NCBI RefSeq assembly: GCF_033807715.1
Contig: NC_084587.1
Span: 19,133,017-19,197,016 of the forward strand
Length of the DNA: 64,000 bases
Reading direction: 5' to 3'
Source: Cololabis saira
Taxonomy: Eukaryota > Chordata > Actinopteri > Beloniformes > Belonidae
The notes beneath the pieces are model-generated. The model was not told where the DNA came from and did not search any database. It saw nothing but the letters and a program-made list of their open reading frames with translations. Each line of letters begins with the position of its first letter. Position 1 is the stretch's first letter. Both the position numbers and the translations under genes were made by a program. Positions 1 to 13,430 of the stretch are shown piece by piece.

Positions 1-1584
1 TTTCTAAATTAACTTATAATAATAATAATTATTATTATAATATAATGATAATAGTAATAAAGCTTAAAAATATATCCCACCTCCTGATAAATATGATGGT
101 CGTGTATTATAAAGTGCTACAAAATTTTATGAAAAAGTTGGAAGAGATGTTACTGTCATTAGTCTGCAAATGTGTTAAGATATAAATGTTAAAAATGCAG
201 TTATACTGCAAAATCAGTAACTCGAGTCGTGTTTATGAAAGTTTTTATTGCACTTTGATTACATTACAATAATGATTACATCACATCATTGTCAGTGATA
301 GTAAAACATTCATTGTTTTATTAATGTGTTATATTCCCTCTGTATAGAAAAGGAGTGTTGTGATACTCATGTAATAAATATAGTACAGATGTGTAGAGTA
401 AGAAAATTAAGAAAATACACAGACATAACATGAAAAAACTGGTATCAAGGAGTATTTTATGTCAACAAAACACACACCTTTAAATTAATGATTGTTTTTT
501 TTTTTGTTTTCTTTTTCCTCCTGCAGGAGCAAAATGTAATTTTTTTCATTTTAAATGTTTTAGATGAATGGAATTGAACTGAGTTAACTTGACTTGAACT
601 GAATTGAACAACACAGAAGCAAAGAAGACAAACAACCATCCACTCCCACGTCCACATTCCAGTCACACTAACCTGCATGCCGTTTGGACAGTGTCAGGGA
701 GCCTAAATACCAACTTATTTCATCTTTTCCACATTTTATTTTTTGGAGGTCTCCACAGCAGATCATCATGTTCCACATATTGATTTGGCATAAGTTTGTA
801 GCTTGAGTACATAGAAAATACCACAAAGGCATGGGAAGAACTTGCAAAGTCCAAACAGAAAGGCCCCAACCCCAGCTTTGACTCTTCTGGCTGTGAGCTG
901 ACACTGGTAAGGATCACTGTGCAGCTCGTGAAAATAAATAAACTTGTTGGCACGCCTCACATCTCTGCCTTGGATCACACGGCCAGCTCGGTTTTACTTT
1001 GATTTCTGATTTGCCAACAGGGCAAGGTGCTACTATGAGGAACTACTGTTTACATGAACAAGTCATATATTTAAACCACACTATGTGCTTATACATCACA
1101 TCAAAAATGTATTGCAACATATTTTACTCTTTAAGAATATAAAAGTCTCTTGTTTTTTGGCTTTTTTTAAAGTGTGCTGTTTTGGCCACATTGACTGTAT
1201 CTTTTAAAATTTTCCACAAGGTGTTAAAAAGAATAAAACAGTGCTAACATTTTTCCTTGACAGTTTATAGTGGGTCTAGTGGGAGCAACAAGTGAGAACA
1301 GCTTTCTCTTTTTTCCCTTTTTTTTTTTCTTTTAATACGATATCAAATACCAGAGATGACTCATTCTTGGAAGACAGATGAAGTGAGTCTCTCAATTACA
1401 ACTGTGGACTGTTGTACAGAGACGACACCTTTGACATCTTTGTAATTTAGCAACTGCAGCAAGAGTTTGAGTGACAACATCAATAATAAAGCAACCCAGA
1501 CCAATATATACAAGACAGATGCACTGTTTTCACTTGATAATATTCTTTTTTGAGAGGAGAGGGAGTCGTTGCTGCAGTTTGACT
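1..1584 (-). other. 3' UTR and downstream flank of gucy1a1
   Basis: AT-rich sequence after the gucy1a1 stop. Minus-strand AATAAA signals are seen as TTTATT at 735-740, 317-322 and 243-248, so the transcript probably ends in this stretch; which one is used cannot be told. No other gene is visible. A 75-codon open frame begins at the ATG overlapping the gucy1a1 stop codon (see findings). Confidence 0.5.
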
Positions 1585-4500
1585 TCATTTCTTAGTCAGT
1601 TTTGAAGTTTTGAAGGCCGTCTCCAAAAAGTAACAAACACCAGGGATGTCTTCTGGGAAGTTGGCCGGAAGCTCCTGTCTGCTCCTGGGAACAAAGACAA
1701 ACTCCGGCCGATCCTTCAGTAATCTGGGACAGAGAGCATACAAATAGAACATGAATCTAACAGCAATGTGGCGAATTATTTGACACAAGAGTAAACGCAG
1801 TTCTCCTCTAAAAGTTGAGTTTCCTTTCAAGAGCACTTAGATTTTAGTTTTTTTTCTTGTTTCCTACAACATCATCCTGTGGAAACAAATTATAGCATAT
1901 ACACATTTAGTAAGCTCAAAATAAATTTCTGTTTAACCTCTTTGCGCGACAGCATCTTTTGAATTGCTTCTGGATTTGGATTGCATGCAGTGTATCCTCA
2001 CCTGTGGGTTGTGGGGCTGACGTTGATCTTCCCCGGTTGGCTGCCTGATTCAAATTTGTTCGCTAATGTAACATTGTTCCCAAAAAGGCAGTAGCGGGGC
2101 ATTCTGACTCCAACTACCCCAGCCAGCACTGACCCACTGTGGAGGCCGATTCGCATCTGGGGAGGGAAAAAAACAATTGCAATATTTTCCTAAGCCTCTG
2201 TTTGTTTTATTTTGTACAATTCCACGAGGACTAATCTAAACATACACAAGCTTCTTAGCCAATCTGAACAAAGAGTAAAGAAAAAGAAAAACAGGACAGG
2301 ACAACTACAAAGTTTTAGAACTAGTGCAGAATTTAAAGTAGTTTCTATATGAGGAGAGAAATGCGGCAACATTTTGTGTATTTGTATTTTTTCTTGTATT
2401 ATTGTATTTGCATTTGTATCTGTATTTGAATCTGTTAGCTACTGAAGTTAATAACTTCATAGACATGGTTTCCAACTCAATCAAGTTTGCGTCGCGGCCT
2501 TTGGGAACGAAACTGAAAACCTGCCTTGGGCTTTTTAGGGTCATGGTCACGCTGAAGAATGAAGCTGCAATCACTCAGATTACTTTGTTTCTGTCTCAAG
2601 TGTGATGAATCAGACAGAGTAACCCGCTGAATAACAATTTTGCTGTTTTAAGTGGGATATTCAGGTCAAAAGAACTAAAGAAGTGTCATTAGGCTCAAGA
2701 AACTGATCCAAAAAGCCTGTGATGTTGTGGGGGTGAAGCGGGACTCTTTAGAGACAGTTATGGACAGATGGATGCTTCAGAAACTAGGAAGCATCCTGGG
2801 TAACACCACCCACCCGCTCCATCAGCTCCTGGTCCAACACAGGAGCTAAAGGACTAAAAGACTCAGACCACCCACCTCAAAAACTGAGCGTCACAGAAGG
2901 TCTTTCCTTCATGTGGCAATAAAACTTTACAACTCCTCACTGTGAAACCAGTTTTACCATATACAGGACTGTCTCAGAAAATTTGAATATTGTGATAAAG
3001 TTCTTTATTTTCTGTAATGCAATTATTTTAATATTGCTGATTATGGCTTACAGTTTAAGATTAAGATTCCCAGAATATTCTATTTTTGAGATAGGATATT
3101 TGAGTTTTCTTAAGCTGTAAGTCATGATCAGCAATATTAAAATACGGTAATAAAAGGCTTGCAATATTTCAGTTGATTTGTAATGAATCCAGAATGTATG
3201 ACATTTTTGTTTTTGTAATTGCATTACAGAAAATCACAATATTCAAATCTTCTGAGACAGTCCTGTACAGTCACTTCAATTTTGATGGGTATATTATCTA
3301 TTTTACAGTTTACCGATCATTTGCACACCACTAAATTTGCACTGTTTATAGCCTATTCTTTTTTGGATTTATTTTATTTATCTCAAAGAGTTAAATTAAG
3401 CACTGTTACACATAGAATTTACCTTGTCGATAAAATAGTATTCTGATTCTGATGAATACCATTTGCAGGCATCTGCAGTAAACACAAGAAACTCCAAAGA
3501 AGGATCAGCACTCAGTAAAGGTGTAGCTTGACTTTATACCTGTGAGCAGCAATAACTTAATAGCTGAAGGTTAATATGTAGTCTGGAAAGCAGGAGAATA
3601 TGATTAATTTCATGTTTAATTTGCTAGTAGAATGAATCTATGTGGAAATCAAACTGATTTCTGAAAGCCTTTGCTTGTTCTGTGCTTACTACAACCATTT
3701 ATTACAGTCTTAGGATGGTTTGGTACATTAGGATTACAAAGAGCAGATACATTTATTCACAGATATTGTTGTTATGATTTGTTGGAAGTGTTTCAAAGTG
3801 TGTCTTGAGGTGTTTTGCTTTCTGCCCATTGACAGTGCCCCATGAAAATCGAATCAAAGCAACAGGTTTTAGACACACGCATATTAGTTTGGTTACACTT
3901 TGCAACTGAACATTTCAAAATAAGAGTTTTTCCATTCAGGCACCACTGACATTGGGTGAGGGGAGAGGTACCACCTGGAGAGTTCGTCAAACTAATGGTT
4001 CACAGCTGATGGTTCATTGTACTTGTAAGTTGGACTTTATGAATTCCTCGTAGGAAAGTAAAAGTGGAACATTCCCTGAGGTGAGGTCAGAAATCTCATC
4101 AACTCTAATCTCGAAATCCAACATGCTAACCGCCTAAGAAGTTGTGACAACTCCAGTAGAAGAGTTGTCACAATCCGTCAGTTTGTGCCAAATTCAAACT
4201 GCCACAGTTATAGTAGAGTGCAGCCTCTATCAGTGAACAATTGCTGTGGGGTTTGTATGCTCAAAATGCAGTGTGATGATGTAATGTTATCAACATAATA
4301 TTATAAATATAGTCTGGTCAGGGAGCAGATGCAACTGGCCTTCATAGTGGAGTGCAGTCATCTTGGGTGTGATGTAATTCCAAGTTTCCATGAAACAGTG
4401 TAACACAAAGGGCTACACAACCATGTACAGTCACACTGACAGCTAAATTAAAACCACCAATTAAGCAAACATTCATGTGTTTGGAAACTGGATCACTTGG

Positions 4501-6067
4501 AGAAACTATTTTTGCGCAATTATATGACAGAGGGCTGCTGCCACCAGGTCATTCAAATAAAGAATACTTTCTGTGAGGTACCACGACACCATTCGGACAT
4601 TTAGTGTAATATCTAAACCTAAGACACTTTACTGCACATTTGAAAAAAAAAAAACAAAAAAAAAACATTCTTCACTTTGTATAATTGTGTATTCACCCCC
4701 ATCCTGTGAAATATTACATTTCAATGAAATAGAAAAAAAACTAATATATTCCTCGTCACAAACTCTTTATATGTATATTTTTCTGGGGTTGTTAAGGTAA
4801 GTTAATTAAATATAACGCGCGTGATCCTCACCTGTATTGGTTCTCCAGTTGGTGTCATAACTTCATCTGAGAGCTCCATCATCTTTAAAGCCATGAGTGC
4901 AATTTGGACGGCGTGAGTCTCACTCTCCTTGTGCAGGCCACCAGCTACACAATAAGCATCACCAATGGTCTCAACCTACATTTAATGGAAAATCATTAAA
5001 ATGATGACTAAACAAGTAATCTAGACAGAATTATGACTATTTCTGGCTTTTTTTGGCCATCCACAGCCTGTTATATGGTTTGGTTCTTTTTGTCAAGTAA
5101 AACTCACAGGTCAACTGTTAGAAATCACTGTGATTCAAAGGCAATGAAGCTTAAACAGAATGACAAACGTTAAGTGGACGTACATCAAAACGTCTCATCA
5201 ATCTGACCTCTACTTGCAGTTGGAGACAAAAGCTCAGAAACGACTGAAATGTGACATTTTCAACTGTAGCGTTACTTGGTCCAAAGACATGTGACAAAGA
5301 GTCCAAAGTTTTTTTGTCTTTCGCCTCTTTGTTTATGTAAATCTTGGACTGGAAAGCACTCAGCTATGTGCCTGAGACAGAGTGATGCTATTTTTAGGCT
5401 CATACATGTGGAGTGAAAACAGGGTCCTCAAAGAACCTCTCTGACTTCCTATCGTTTTACAAGACATTTGTCAAAAGTGCTTTTCTTTCTGTTATGCCTC
5501 CTTGACCTTTTGATTACATTATCCAAACTCTGTAGATTTAGAGTTTTTGACATTAGAAGAGTAGTTAGAGTTACCAGCACAGTGCATCTTATTGAATGCA
5601 GCGTGGAATTATTAGTTTAAAATTTTAGATCTTTGAAACTGCTAATGTGCTGCACAATATTTGAATCGCTGCCTAACAAAAGAAAGAAGCACATCCTTTC
5701 AGAATCTATACCCACTCATTTCACTGCAGGGTGACGGGGACCTGCTCAAGCCTATCTCAACCCGCTTAGGGCGGAAATGAGGGGTGCACCCCAGAGAGGT
5801 AAAAAAAAAGAAATCATGAAAAATGCTTACCAATTACTGTTAGAGAATAATAGAGGCTACTTTAAGTAATCTTTTATAAAAGGGTTGGTTTTTCTGGTTG
5901 AAGATATGAGCAGGTCCAAACAGTAGCTACCACCATGTCCAAGAAAAAGCGCAAAAAAAGAAAAGAAAAAGTGACTTCATATTATTTAAATCAATACTGT
6001 ACACTTAAAAGTAAAGATATGAAGCCTGACTTATTTTTTTTTTGACACACCAGAAAATTTTGGGGGA

Positions 6068-6130
<63 letters not shown>

Positions 6131-6303
6131 AACATTTTCATAATAATAATGCAAAATAATAATAAAAGTTTATAAAAGGCAATAAAAATGTTGTAACTTT
6201 TCAGCTCTGTTTCAAAATGTTAGGCTCTTGCATGTCTTAATTATGTACTTTTTACATGTTAAGATGAGAAATAGAAAATCTGACAAGATGCAAAGAATAT
6301 ATA

Positions 6304-6363
<60 letters not shown>

Positions 6364-9300
6364 ATGTGAGAATATGTTAGTGGTTTACTATTGAACAAGA
6401 GTTCTAAAAATGTCTCGGCCAGTAGTATGATCCTACCTTATAGACATCGAGCTCTCCACACTGGTGGTCAAACCTGGTGTACAGCTCGTTGAGCATGGTG
6501 ATCACTTGCATCGGTGTACAGCGCGAGCAAACAGACGTGAAGCCCACAAGGTCTGAGAAGAGCATTGTAACGTGGTGAAACTTCTTGGCCTGGACAATTT
6601 CCCCTTGCCACAACTGCTGTGCCACGGTGCCGGGGAAGATGGAGAAGAGGAGGTCCACCGTCCTCTTCTTCTCCTCCTCGAGCGCTTGGTGAGCATGCTC
6701 CAAAGCTGCTTTGGCCTTCCCCAGACGCTTCTTCAAACCATCCTGGGCTTTGGCCTGTTCGCCCACCAGGACAACGTCCCGCAGCGCATTATGAATAGGG
6801 ATGTCTGACAGGTAGAGCCCGCGGCCTGTTAGCTCCTCCAGCTTGTCCACGCACGGCGAGCCCAAGAACAAGATGGCATTTGACTCTGAAACGTAAATCA
6901 TCTGACCTTTCAGGTCCATGAGCTAAAAGAAAAATGAGAAAACTGATGAGTTTTTATCAGATCCTCACCGATTTGGCTCTTCAAAAGTGATGCATAAGAA
7001 TTGTGATGGAACTTTTCAAAACCTAAGGCTACATTAAGCTGTAAAATAATGTATTTTTTCTCAGTAGCATTCGCTCACTCCAAATAAGCCGTGCATTTAC
7101 ACATAAACCCAAACAAGGCATGTAAACAGATGTAAACATTAGAGAAGAGTGAAAATAAACCAGTCAAAATTGAAGCATTCCTGAAGCAGCAGCTGGATGC
7201 AGCCTTCTGCCCAGTCCCTGCATTAAACAAACCCAAAAGGTCTATTTCTATCTTAGAGGGGCAGGAATTCAAAAGATTATATTTAATTAAACATTTTTAT
7301 CAGCAACCCCACAGCTTGACTCAATGAATGTAGTGATAAAAAGGTTAATTCACAACTGTCGTCCAAACAAGCCCAAAGGCATAATTTGAACTATTGAAAA
7401 AAAGCCTGCACCACCATTTGAAAAAGCACCCGATCAATAGGAATCCATCAATTCTTGAATCTTTGTGTGTGTTTTTGTGCGTGTGTTATTGTTAAAGCCT
7501 CACTCAGCCTTGAGTGTGGCTGTGGAAACGCAGTGTACTGCAGCTGCAGCAATACTCTAAAACTGTAATTCATGTTAATCCTCTTACTTCCACTAGCAAT
7601 CATGCACAGTGGATGGTCGGCAACACCTCATCGACCCCGGATGGAAGCCACTAGGATGTCTGCTTACTCACCCTCTCACTGATTTTTACCTGTTTGGCAA
7701 CCCTGTCACGTTTACACACCAATACTTTTTTTTCTTTTCAGCGTGACCAATCGCGGTGCTGTCTTACAGAAATAGCACGAGCTTGGCTGTGCCTTTGATG
7801 GATAAAATGGTTTGACATTTGCTTCTGATCTCCAGTGGGGGTTTATACTCTCTACCTCAGGCCAAATGCATTCAAGTACAGTACACCATTAATAGGCCTG
7901 ACTGCTTGTAAACAGCTCAAATGTTCCCCTCTGTTCCACTTTATTTGTTATTAACATAATCACGAGAGAAGCTTTTCCGCTTTGTTGGCCGCTAACGTCA
8001 CTTTTTTCAAGCGGTCCACATACCTTCCCCGTGTTATCTGTGGTGGAGGCTCCGTGTTTGATCCGGATGATGAACTGTGTGTTGAGCATGGTCAGAATAC
8101 CCTGGAAGGTACATTTGATCTCAGGGGAAACAATAGAGAAGTGTTCCTGGAAGGTAAGAGACCGCCTCAGTCCGTCCTTCCTTATGAGTCGCTTCCTGAG
8201 CCCGTGTCCTATTTGTACCAGAACCAAGTCCTGGTCTAGAATCAGGTGGAAAGGGAATACAGTGGAAAACAGATAGGTAGGGAGGGTCCCAGCTGAGGTG
8301 GCTCGCAGCGGACTGGGGCTCAGAGTTTTAGCATCTTTCACTACGACTGTATACAGAAGACTAGGCTGCGGACTGGACTGAAGGATGCAGTCTTTTGCGT
8401 TGAGCGGGTCTTTCAACACATCCACAGTAGTGTGGTACAACAGGTGAGCTGCCGCCTTGATGACTCCGGGGAAAAAGAGCTCGGTGGTGGGGCAGGGGTT
8501 GAAGAAATAGACAGTAAGCAGACCTGGATCCTTGTCTAAGCAAAGCACTGATGGCTCGTTTACACAATCCTCGCTGTCCGGGTTGGGCAGCTTGCTGCCC
8601 TGTTTGCTCTGTTTGAGCAGCACATTGAAACTGTTGAGGAAGTCATGCAGCGCACCCCCCACCACTCTCAAAATGTGCCTGTCTTCTTCGTAACACATGT
8701 TGAAGACCTCCTCGCCGAGAGCGACTTTCAGAGCCTCCATTGGGATTGCTGTCAAACACACGAGGGGTGAAACTGAAGAATTGACGCACGACCAACTCGT
8801 TGCTTTAAAAAACCTCAGTTAAATGTTGCACAAAATGAATGCTTGATTTAGCCTTACCTGTTTTGGCTGAGTAACTATTCATCATTTCCACCAAATGCTC
8901 TGGTTTATCACTGCAACTCTGGAGAGTGCAGCAAATTGCTAGACTGGAAAGTCAACAAATATCAAGGTTAGAGACATACAGCAAAGCTACTGGAGCATAA
9001 ATGTTCTGTTTGAAAAATAGCTGAGACTTGGGCTGAAGCCTTCATAAAGATTATCCTCTCTAATTATTCAAAATGTGAAAATATGAGTTACATTTTCACA
9101 ATGTATTCATTTCCACCAGGTCAGAAATTTTCCTTTTGCTCTCACAAGACCAACCTTTCAATATGAACAACTGAGTAGCTGCAGTAATGTAGAAGCAGCT
9201 TCAAGAGATTCATACGTGAAAGATTGCAAAAGTGGTTAACTAGATCATTTGCAACTCATTAGTAGCTCCATGTCAGGCCTTGCTCACAATGACGAAATGT

Positions 9301-10198
9301 GGAGTGTGTCTGAGTGCCATTTTCTGTTGTGTCTTTCACCAGATTTGTCAGCAATTTCTCTTTTTTTTTATTCCCGTATCCATAGCAGCCTGAGTCTGTG
9401 TCCCACCTCATTGTCATCCTTGTTTGTATTCTGAGAGTGAGAGCTGGAATTTGTAATTTGCTGGCGAACAGAGGGTGGAAAGAGGCCGCTGCCTCGCATC
9501 ACAATTTTTTTTTTACTCTAGGAGCATATGCTCGGGCATAAGTGAAAAGGTAAACAAGGGATTTTCAGAAAAAAAGTAATAATTGTGACCAAACAAACAA
9601 ACCAAAAAATAAATAAATGAAGGAAAAAAGAACTAAATACAAATAAAAAGTTACCTCTGTGAGTCCCAGCCATGCTCTGCCTCTGCCATCATTCTTTGCA
9701 GGGCAGTGTGCAGCCTCTGAAACTGTGTAAACAAAGTGCCCAGCAAGTTAAAGGTCATCGTCTGGCCATGCTCTGTATCAGTTAAAGAGGCGCACGGGGG
9801 CATCCTTTTCTCAAGTGGATTAACAGACATTGCGCTTGTGCTTTGAGGCAGAAATGCGACATAATCAATTTGCACAAGATGACAGATCCTCGCATTTGTT
9901 GAAAACGTGAGCCCACGGTAGAAGGCCTATAGGTGCAAAATCAATCCATGCATTTATAACTCACCCCCGGACATGCCAATTTTCGGATGCTGTCCCCGAG
10001 TGTGTGCAGGTTAACTTTGCCTCTGCATGTCCTCTGCCGAGGCGCATCTTCTCCTGTTTTTCTGTGCACGTCCTTAGAAACGGGCAATAAATCCGCAGCG
10101 TCACTTGAGCGCTCCTCAAAGTCTCCCAGCTCCTTGTTTTTGCTGGAGAAGGGACACTCTCCGGGGATCTTCAGTTCTTTCAGCTTGGCGCAGAACAT
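1585..10198 (-). CDS. gucy1a1: Soluble guanylate cyclase subunit alpha-1, 8 coding exons
   Basis: The alpha chain of the heterodimeric nitric-oxide receptor, which with a beta-1 chain makes cGMP from GTP in the cytosol. Coding exons on the minus strand, in order: 10198-9965, 9722-9655, 8943-8858, 8748-8024, 6922-6437, 4975-4832, 2156-2002, 1723-1585. All junctions are GT-AG and the phases join to 678 aa (human alpha-1 has 690). The start is the ATG at 10198, because [17 protein letters not shown] matches the alpha-1 amino end and not alpha-2; the in-frame GTG two codons earlier is not needed. Order: divergent H-NOX-like region, PAS-like region, coiled coil (about 430-460), cyclase domain. The alpha-chain metal aspartates are in FSDLVGF (Asp495) and TIGDAYCVA (Asp539). 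Exon 3 (SLAICC...) is poorly conserved and rests on splice sites and phase. The partner gucy1b1 is not in the window. Confidence 0.95.
2690..3455 (+). mobile_element. LINE 3' end relic with a nested MITE
   Basis: The translation around 2690-2850 reads [13 protein letters not shown], then [13 protein letters not shown] and HPLHQLLVQ, which matches the last part of ORF2 in abundant teleost LINEs; after a frameshift it continues with [14 protein letters not shown] near 2895-2940. The 3' tail resumes after the MITE at about 3268 and ends in ATTCTGATTCTGATG near 3440-3455, the typical short tandem tail of such LINEs. It lies in gucy1a1 intron 6 (4831-2157) and is a dead 5'-truncated copy. Confidence 0.6.
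2962..3267. mobile_element. Fold-back MITE, family A, internally deleted copy
   Basis: Termini CAGGACTGTCTCAGAAAAT and its inverse, flanked by TA on both sides as in Tc1/mariner-type insertions. The arms are long inverted repeats carrying TTTAATATTGCTGATTATGG and its complement. Compared with the copy at 30474 it lacks part of the left arm. Inserted into the LINE tail. No coding capacity. Confidence 0.75.
5703..5800 (+). repeat. Short fragment of a common fish interspersed repeat
   Basis: Contains ACCCACTCATTTCACTGCAGG, GGGTGACGGGGACCTGCTCA and AGCCTATCTCAACCC, the head of the abundant teleost repeat also seen at 12630 and 13150. It lies in gucy1a1 intron 5. Only a fragment is present and nothing in it codes. 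Confidence 0.45.
6068..6129. repeat. (ATT)n microsatellite
   Basis: About 20 uninterrupted ATT units in gucy1a1 intron 5. Confidence 0.95.
6298..6362. repeat. (AT)n microsatellite
   Basis: Dinucleotide AT run with a few TTTAT interruptions, about 75 bp downstream of exon 5 of gucy1a1 in the transcript direction. Confidence 0.95.
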
Positions 10199-10560
10199 GT
10201 TCACCGCTGAGCAGTCTACTCTTCTCTCTTATGTGATTTCAGAGGGAGACAGATGTGGTCGAGCAGCTGCGATCTCTGGGAGAAACCCCCATCATTTCGG
10301 GCGCTCATCCATAATGCCTCCGTCTTTGCAACGCGCCGATTCAAATGTGCAGCACCAAAGCCAGAGACCACATATAATATTCATTGAAAACTGCATGGGC
10401 AAATGATGGCAGGGAATTATCATTGCCAAAAGCCAATGGGAAACTGGAGAAAAAAGCGCAGGAGACCAATCCATGTGCAAGCGGGGCTGGTGTAGCTCAA
10501 GAACCTATCAGCAAAGAGAAATTATTTTGAGCCGACTCTTCACAGAGATTTTTTTTTTTC
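10199..10560 (-). promoter_or_regulatory. Probable 5' UTR and promoter region of gucy1a1
   Basis: Sequence just upstream of the initiator ATG. It is moderately GC-rich compared with the AT-rich DNA beyond 10560. No clear TATA box at a suitable distance was seen, and the transcription start cannot be placed. The assignment rests on position only. Confidence 0.4.
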
Positions 10561-12610
10561 CAGCTCAGTGTTTGGACTGTGTAATGTTAGACAAACAACA
10601 CAAACGCAGGCCTATATTAGTGGTGTATGAAAAAGCTGGAAAATAAAAGTAAATTCGTAAAAAAGCTTTGAAGTATATAAAAAAAGGATTATTATTTAAA
10701 ATAATAGCAGCAACACGCTGGGTCAGATGTGCACTAATAACCAAGGCAAAACATATTAGAATAAAAAGAAAAACCTTACATACAGAGTTTGACTGTATAT
10801 ATTCACTTCAATGGAGACATATTATGCACTTTGTTGTAAAACTTGATGCATTTTCCAGAGGGTTTGCTAAAATAACAGCTTTCAGCTAATATACCACAGA
10901 GACAGTCTAAAAGGATCCTTTTCAACCATGTTTGCACATGGTTGACTGCTTTAAGGGGGCAGATTCAGCATCTACACACTGCTCCATCTTTCTGTGGGGT
11001 GTGCATCTTTTGAAATGAGTCCCACAGCTTCACTTACTTACTTTAGATATCCAGCAAACGCAGTATGATGTGAAATAAGGTGGAGGTAATGAGGAGAAAG
11101 CTAGATGATTCTACTCTCATCCGTGTCTGTCACGGTTCCCTAATCTAAACTGGTAGTTATGTATCCAAGTTTCTGAGTTTGTATCCATCTCAGACACCCA
11201 ATAATGCAATAAATATCTATATTTTACTTTTTAGCATAGCCACCGCAGAAAATCTCATAAATTGCCTCCTTTAATGCAAGTTTGGGGCTGATGTGAGTTT
11301 GACAGAATTCTGTAGTTCATTCTGCTTGAGGCTAAAAGTCACATCAGTCACCGCTACTAACAAGGCTGCAGAGTTTGTGATACAGAGTGCTCCAGTTTTT
11401 GAAAGAAAAACAAAAAAGAAGATGCCTCTGATTCTGCAGTGACACCATTGTCCAATGTCATGTAGATCCTCACATCTTCAAGTGAATTTCTGCTGATTGT
11501 AGTCGGGATAAACGGATTACACATAATCACCAACAGTACGCTCGCAGACAATCTGTCATTGTGAAAAGCTCATGATGTATTTGCTCCTTCTGTAGACCAG
11601 GCACAAATATGGACAAAATGATTCGCTGTCAGACATGAAGCCGATGAGGAAGCTGTTCGAAGCCTGCCAGGCGGTGTATCCAAAACATTTGTCTCTGGGA
11701 AAGCCTGAATCATGGCATTCACATGGATGCTACTCTGACAGTCGCCATCAATCTTATAAATATTTCCTAAATATTTTTAAAAAACAGGCTCCACCCTCCC
11801 CAAATGTTCATCTGCTTACAAAATATTACATTTCACATACAGACAAAAAGACGGTTATAACCCAGGCACATTTACTGGAAATATAAATATGACCTTTCTA
11901 TTATGAAAAAAAAAAGTTACACTAATCACAATTATGTCACAAAAAAGGACACACTGTATAGGTGGCTTTGCATCATGATTTGTTCTTTTAGAGACCTTTC
12001 AGGAATTATTGTAATAATAGTTTGCATTTTGAGTGGTCAAAAAACAAGAAGAAAAATATATTTGTGAAAATCTTGATCTTCTTAGCCAGATAATCAGTAT
12101 AGAATGAGGTTTGAAAAAAAAACTCTGACTACCAGTAATCAAAAATAGAATCAATAAGAGAACAAATAACAGCCTGCTATGAAAATACTCAACTGCCAAC
12201 CTTCCAAATGTGATTGAACAAATTAGAAGAGTCAGAAATGTTTCAACTGTTTTAGTTATTGAAGTGAAATATTTTGAATGTTATTTAATTTATTTTAAAA
12301 GCAGTCCTTGCTGTGTTTTTAAGGAAGATACAGCCCCGTAGGGACTTAAACAGTGGACAGAGTTAATTACCGAGCAATTTCACTGGGGGGTTTCCCCACT
12401 AGCTGTGGGGTAACTTATGTAATTGTTGTGCTGGCTGCTTTTTAATATCAAGGAGAAGGATGTCACAGCAAGGTTTGTAGGTCACAGATTATTTTTATCT
12501 GAGTGTGGTCATTAAAAGGAAAAAGAGGTTAATATACATATCTCCACTTGTCAAATTAGAATATAAACAGTTTGGTGTACATGATTTCCCATAGCTCAAA
12601 TTAATATATA
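10561..12610. other. Intergenic, no gene recognised
   Basis: AT-rich spacer between gucy1a1 and the LTR element. Short open frames on both strands match nothing recognised and have no splice context. No tRNA, microsatellite array or clear transposon end was seen. Confidence 0.5.
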
Positions 12611-12629
12611 TGCCAATGTGACAAATAGT

Positions 12630-12772
12630 ACATACATCCATCTTTTATCTATATGAACTCAGGGTCACGGGGACTGTTGAAGCTCTATTCAGGTTTAAAA
12701 CCTGCCAGTCCATCACAGGGCCACACACAGACAAACAACCACCCACACACTCCTTAGGTCGATTTAGAATTA
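12630..12772 (+). repeat. Fish interspersed repeat fragment (copy 1)
   Basis: Contains ATCCATCTTTTATC, CAGGGTCACGGGGACTG, CCAGTCCATCACAGGGCCAC and ACAGACAAACAACCAC, then a degraded gtcgatttagaatt. This is the widespread teleost repeat whose consensus includes a GGTCGCCAGTCCATCGCAGG block. Confidence 0.6.
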
Positions 12773-13144
12773 GATATCAGCTACTACAGAGCATCTACAT
12801 GATGTCTCAAAGCTGATGTTGTATGTCAGGGTGAAAATCATGCTATAAAGTGAGAATAATGTCCATGTGATAAGATGATTGTGTCAATGCACAGAATCAT
12901 GGGTTACTCTGTTTCTGCTTTTTCATGTCCCCTAAGCACGGCAAGCACAAACATTTACAAATGATTGAAGATTTGGGGCAAACGAAAAAGGTCATGGTAT
13001 TTGGTGAATCCAGATCCAGTTCTAAAGGGATGGACACATGAGGATAAGAAGAGTGGTGGATGAAAATGCTCCCATCTGCTGTGCAAGACTCTGAGGGAGA
13101 TGATCTGCCCCCGCGATCAGTCCAGCTTCAATTTGTTATCTTCT

Positions 13145-13430
13145 TCCTCTTCAGAGTCACAGGGGACTGCTGGAGCCTATCCCAGCTCCCAAGTGTAGAG
13201 CCTGGACAGGTCACCAGTCCATTGCAGGGCCAGATACAAACATACAACCACAGACTGTGGGAGAAAGTATCCAGATAAAACTTGCACAAACACCGGGAGG
13301 AACATATATATCCCACACACACAAGTTCCACAGCCAAGATTCAAACCAGGAATTGTGTGGCTGTGAGACAACTGTGGTTACCACAGTGGCTAACCACCGA
13401 AACCACCGTGCTTCCCCAAGACTGATCACA
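13145..13430 (+). repeat. Fish interspersed repeat fragment (copy 2)
   Basis: Same family as 12630-12772 and more complete at the right end: GGAGCCTATCCCAGCTCCC, GGACAGGTCACCAGTCC, GGGAGGAACATATAT, CAAGATTCAAACC and the terminal CTAACCACCGAAACCACCGTGC-like block. The open frames through it are chance. Confidence 0.65.

Noticed and set aside
10202..10204. GTG two codons upstream of the gucy1a1 ATG as a start
   Set aside because: Vertebrate initiation here should use the ATG at 10198, which matches the alpha-1 amino end exactly in position.
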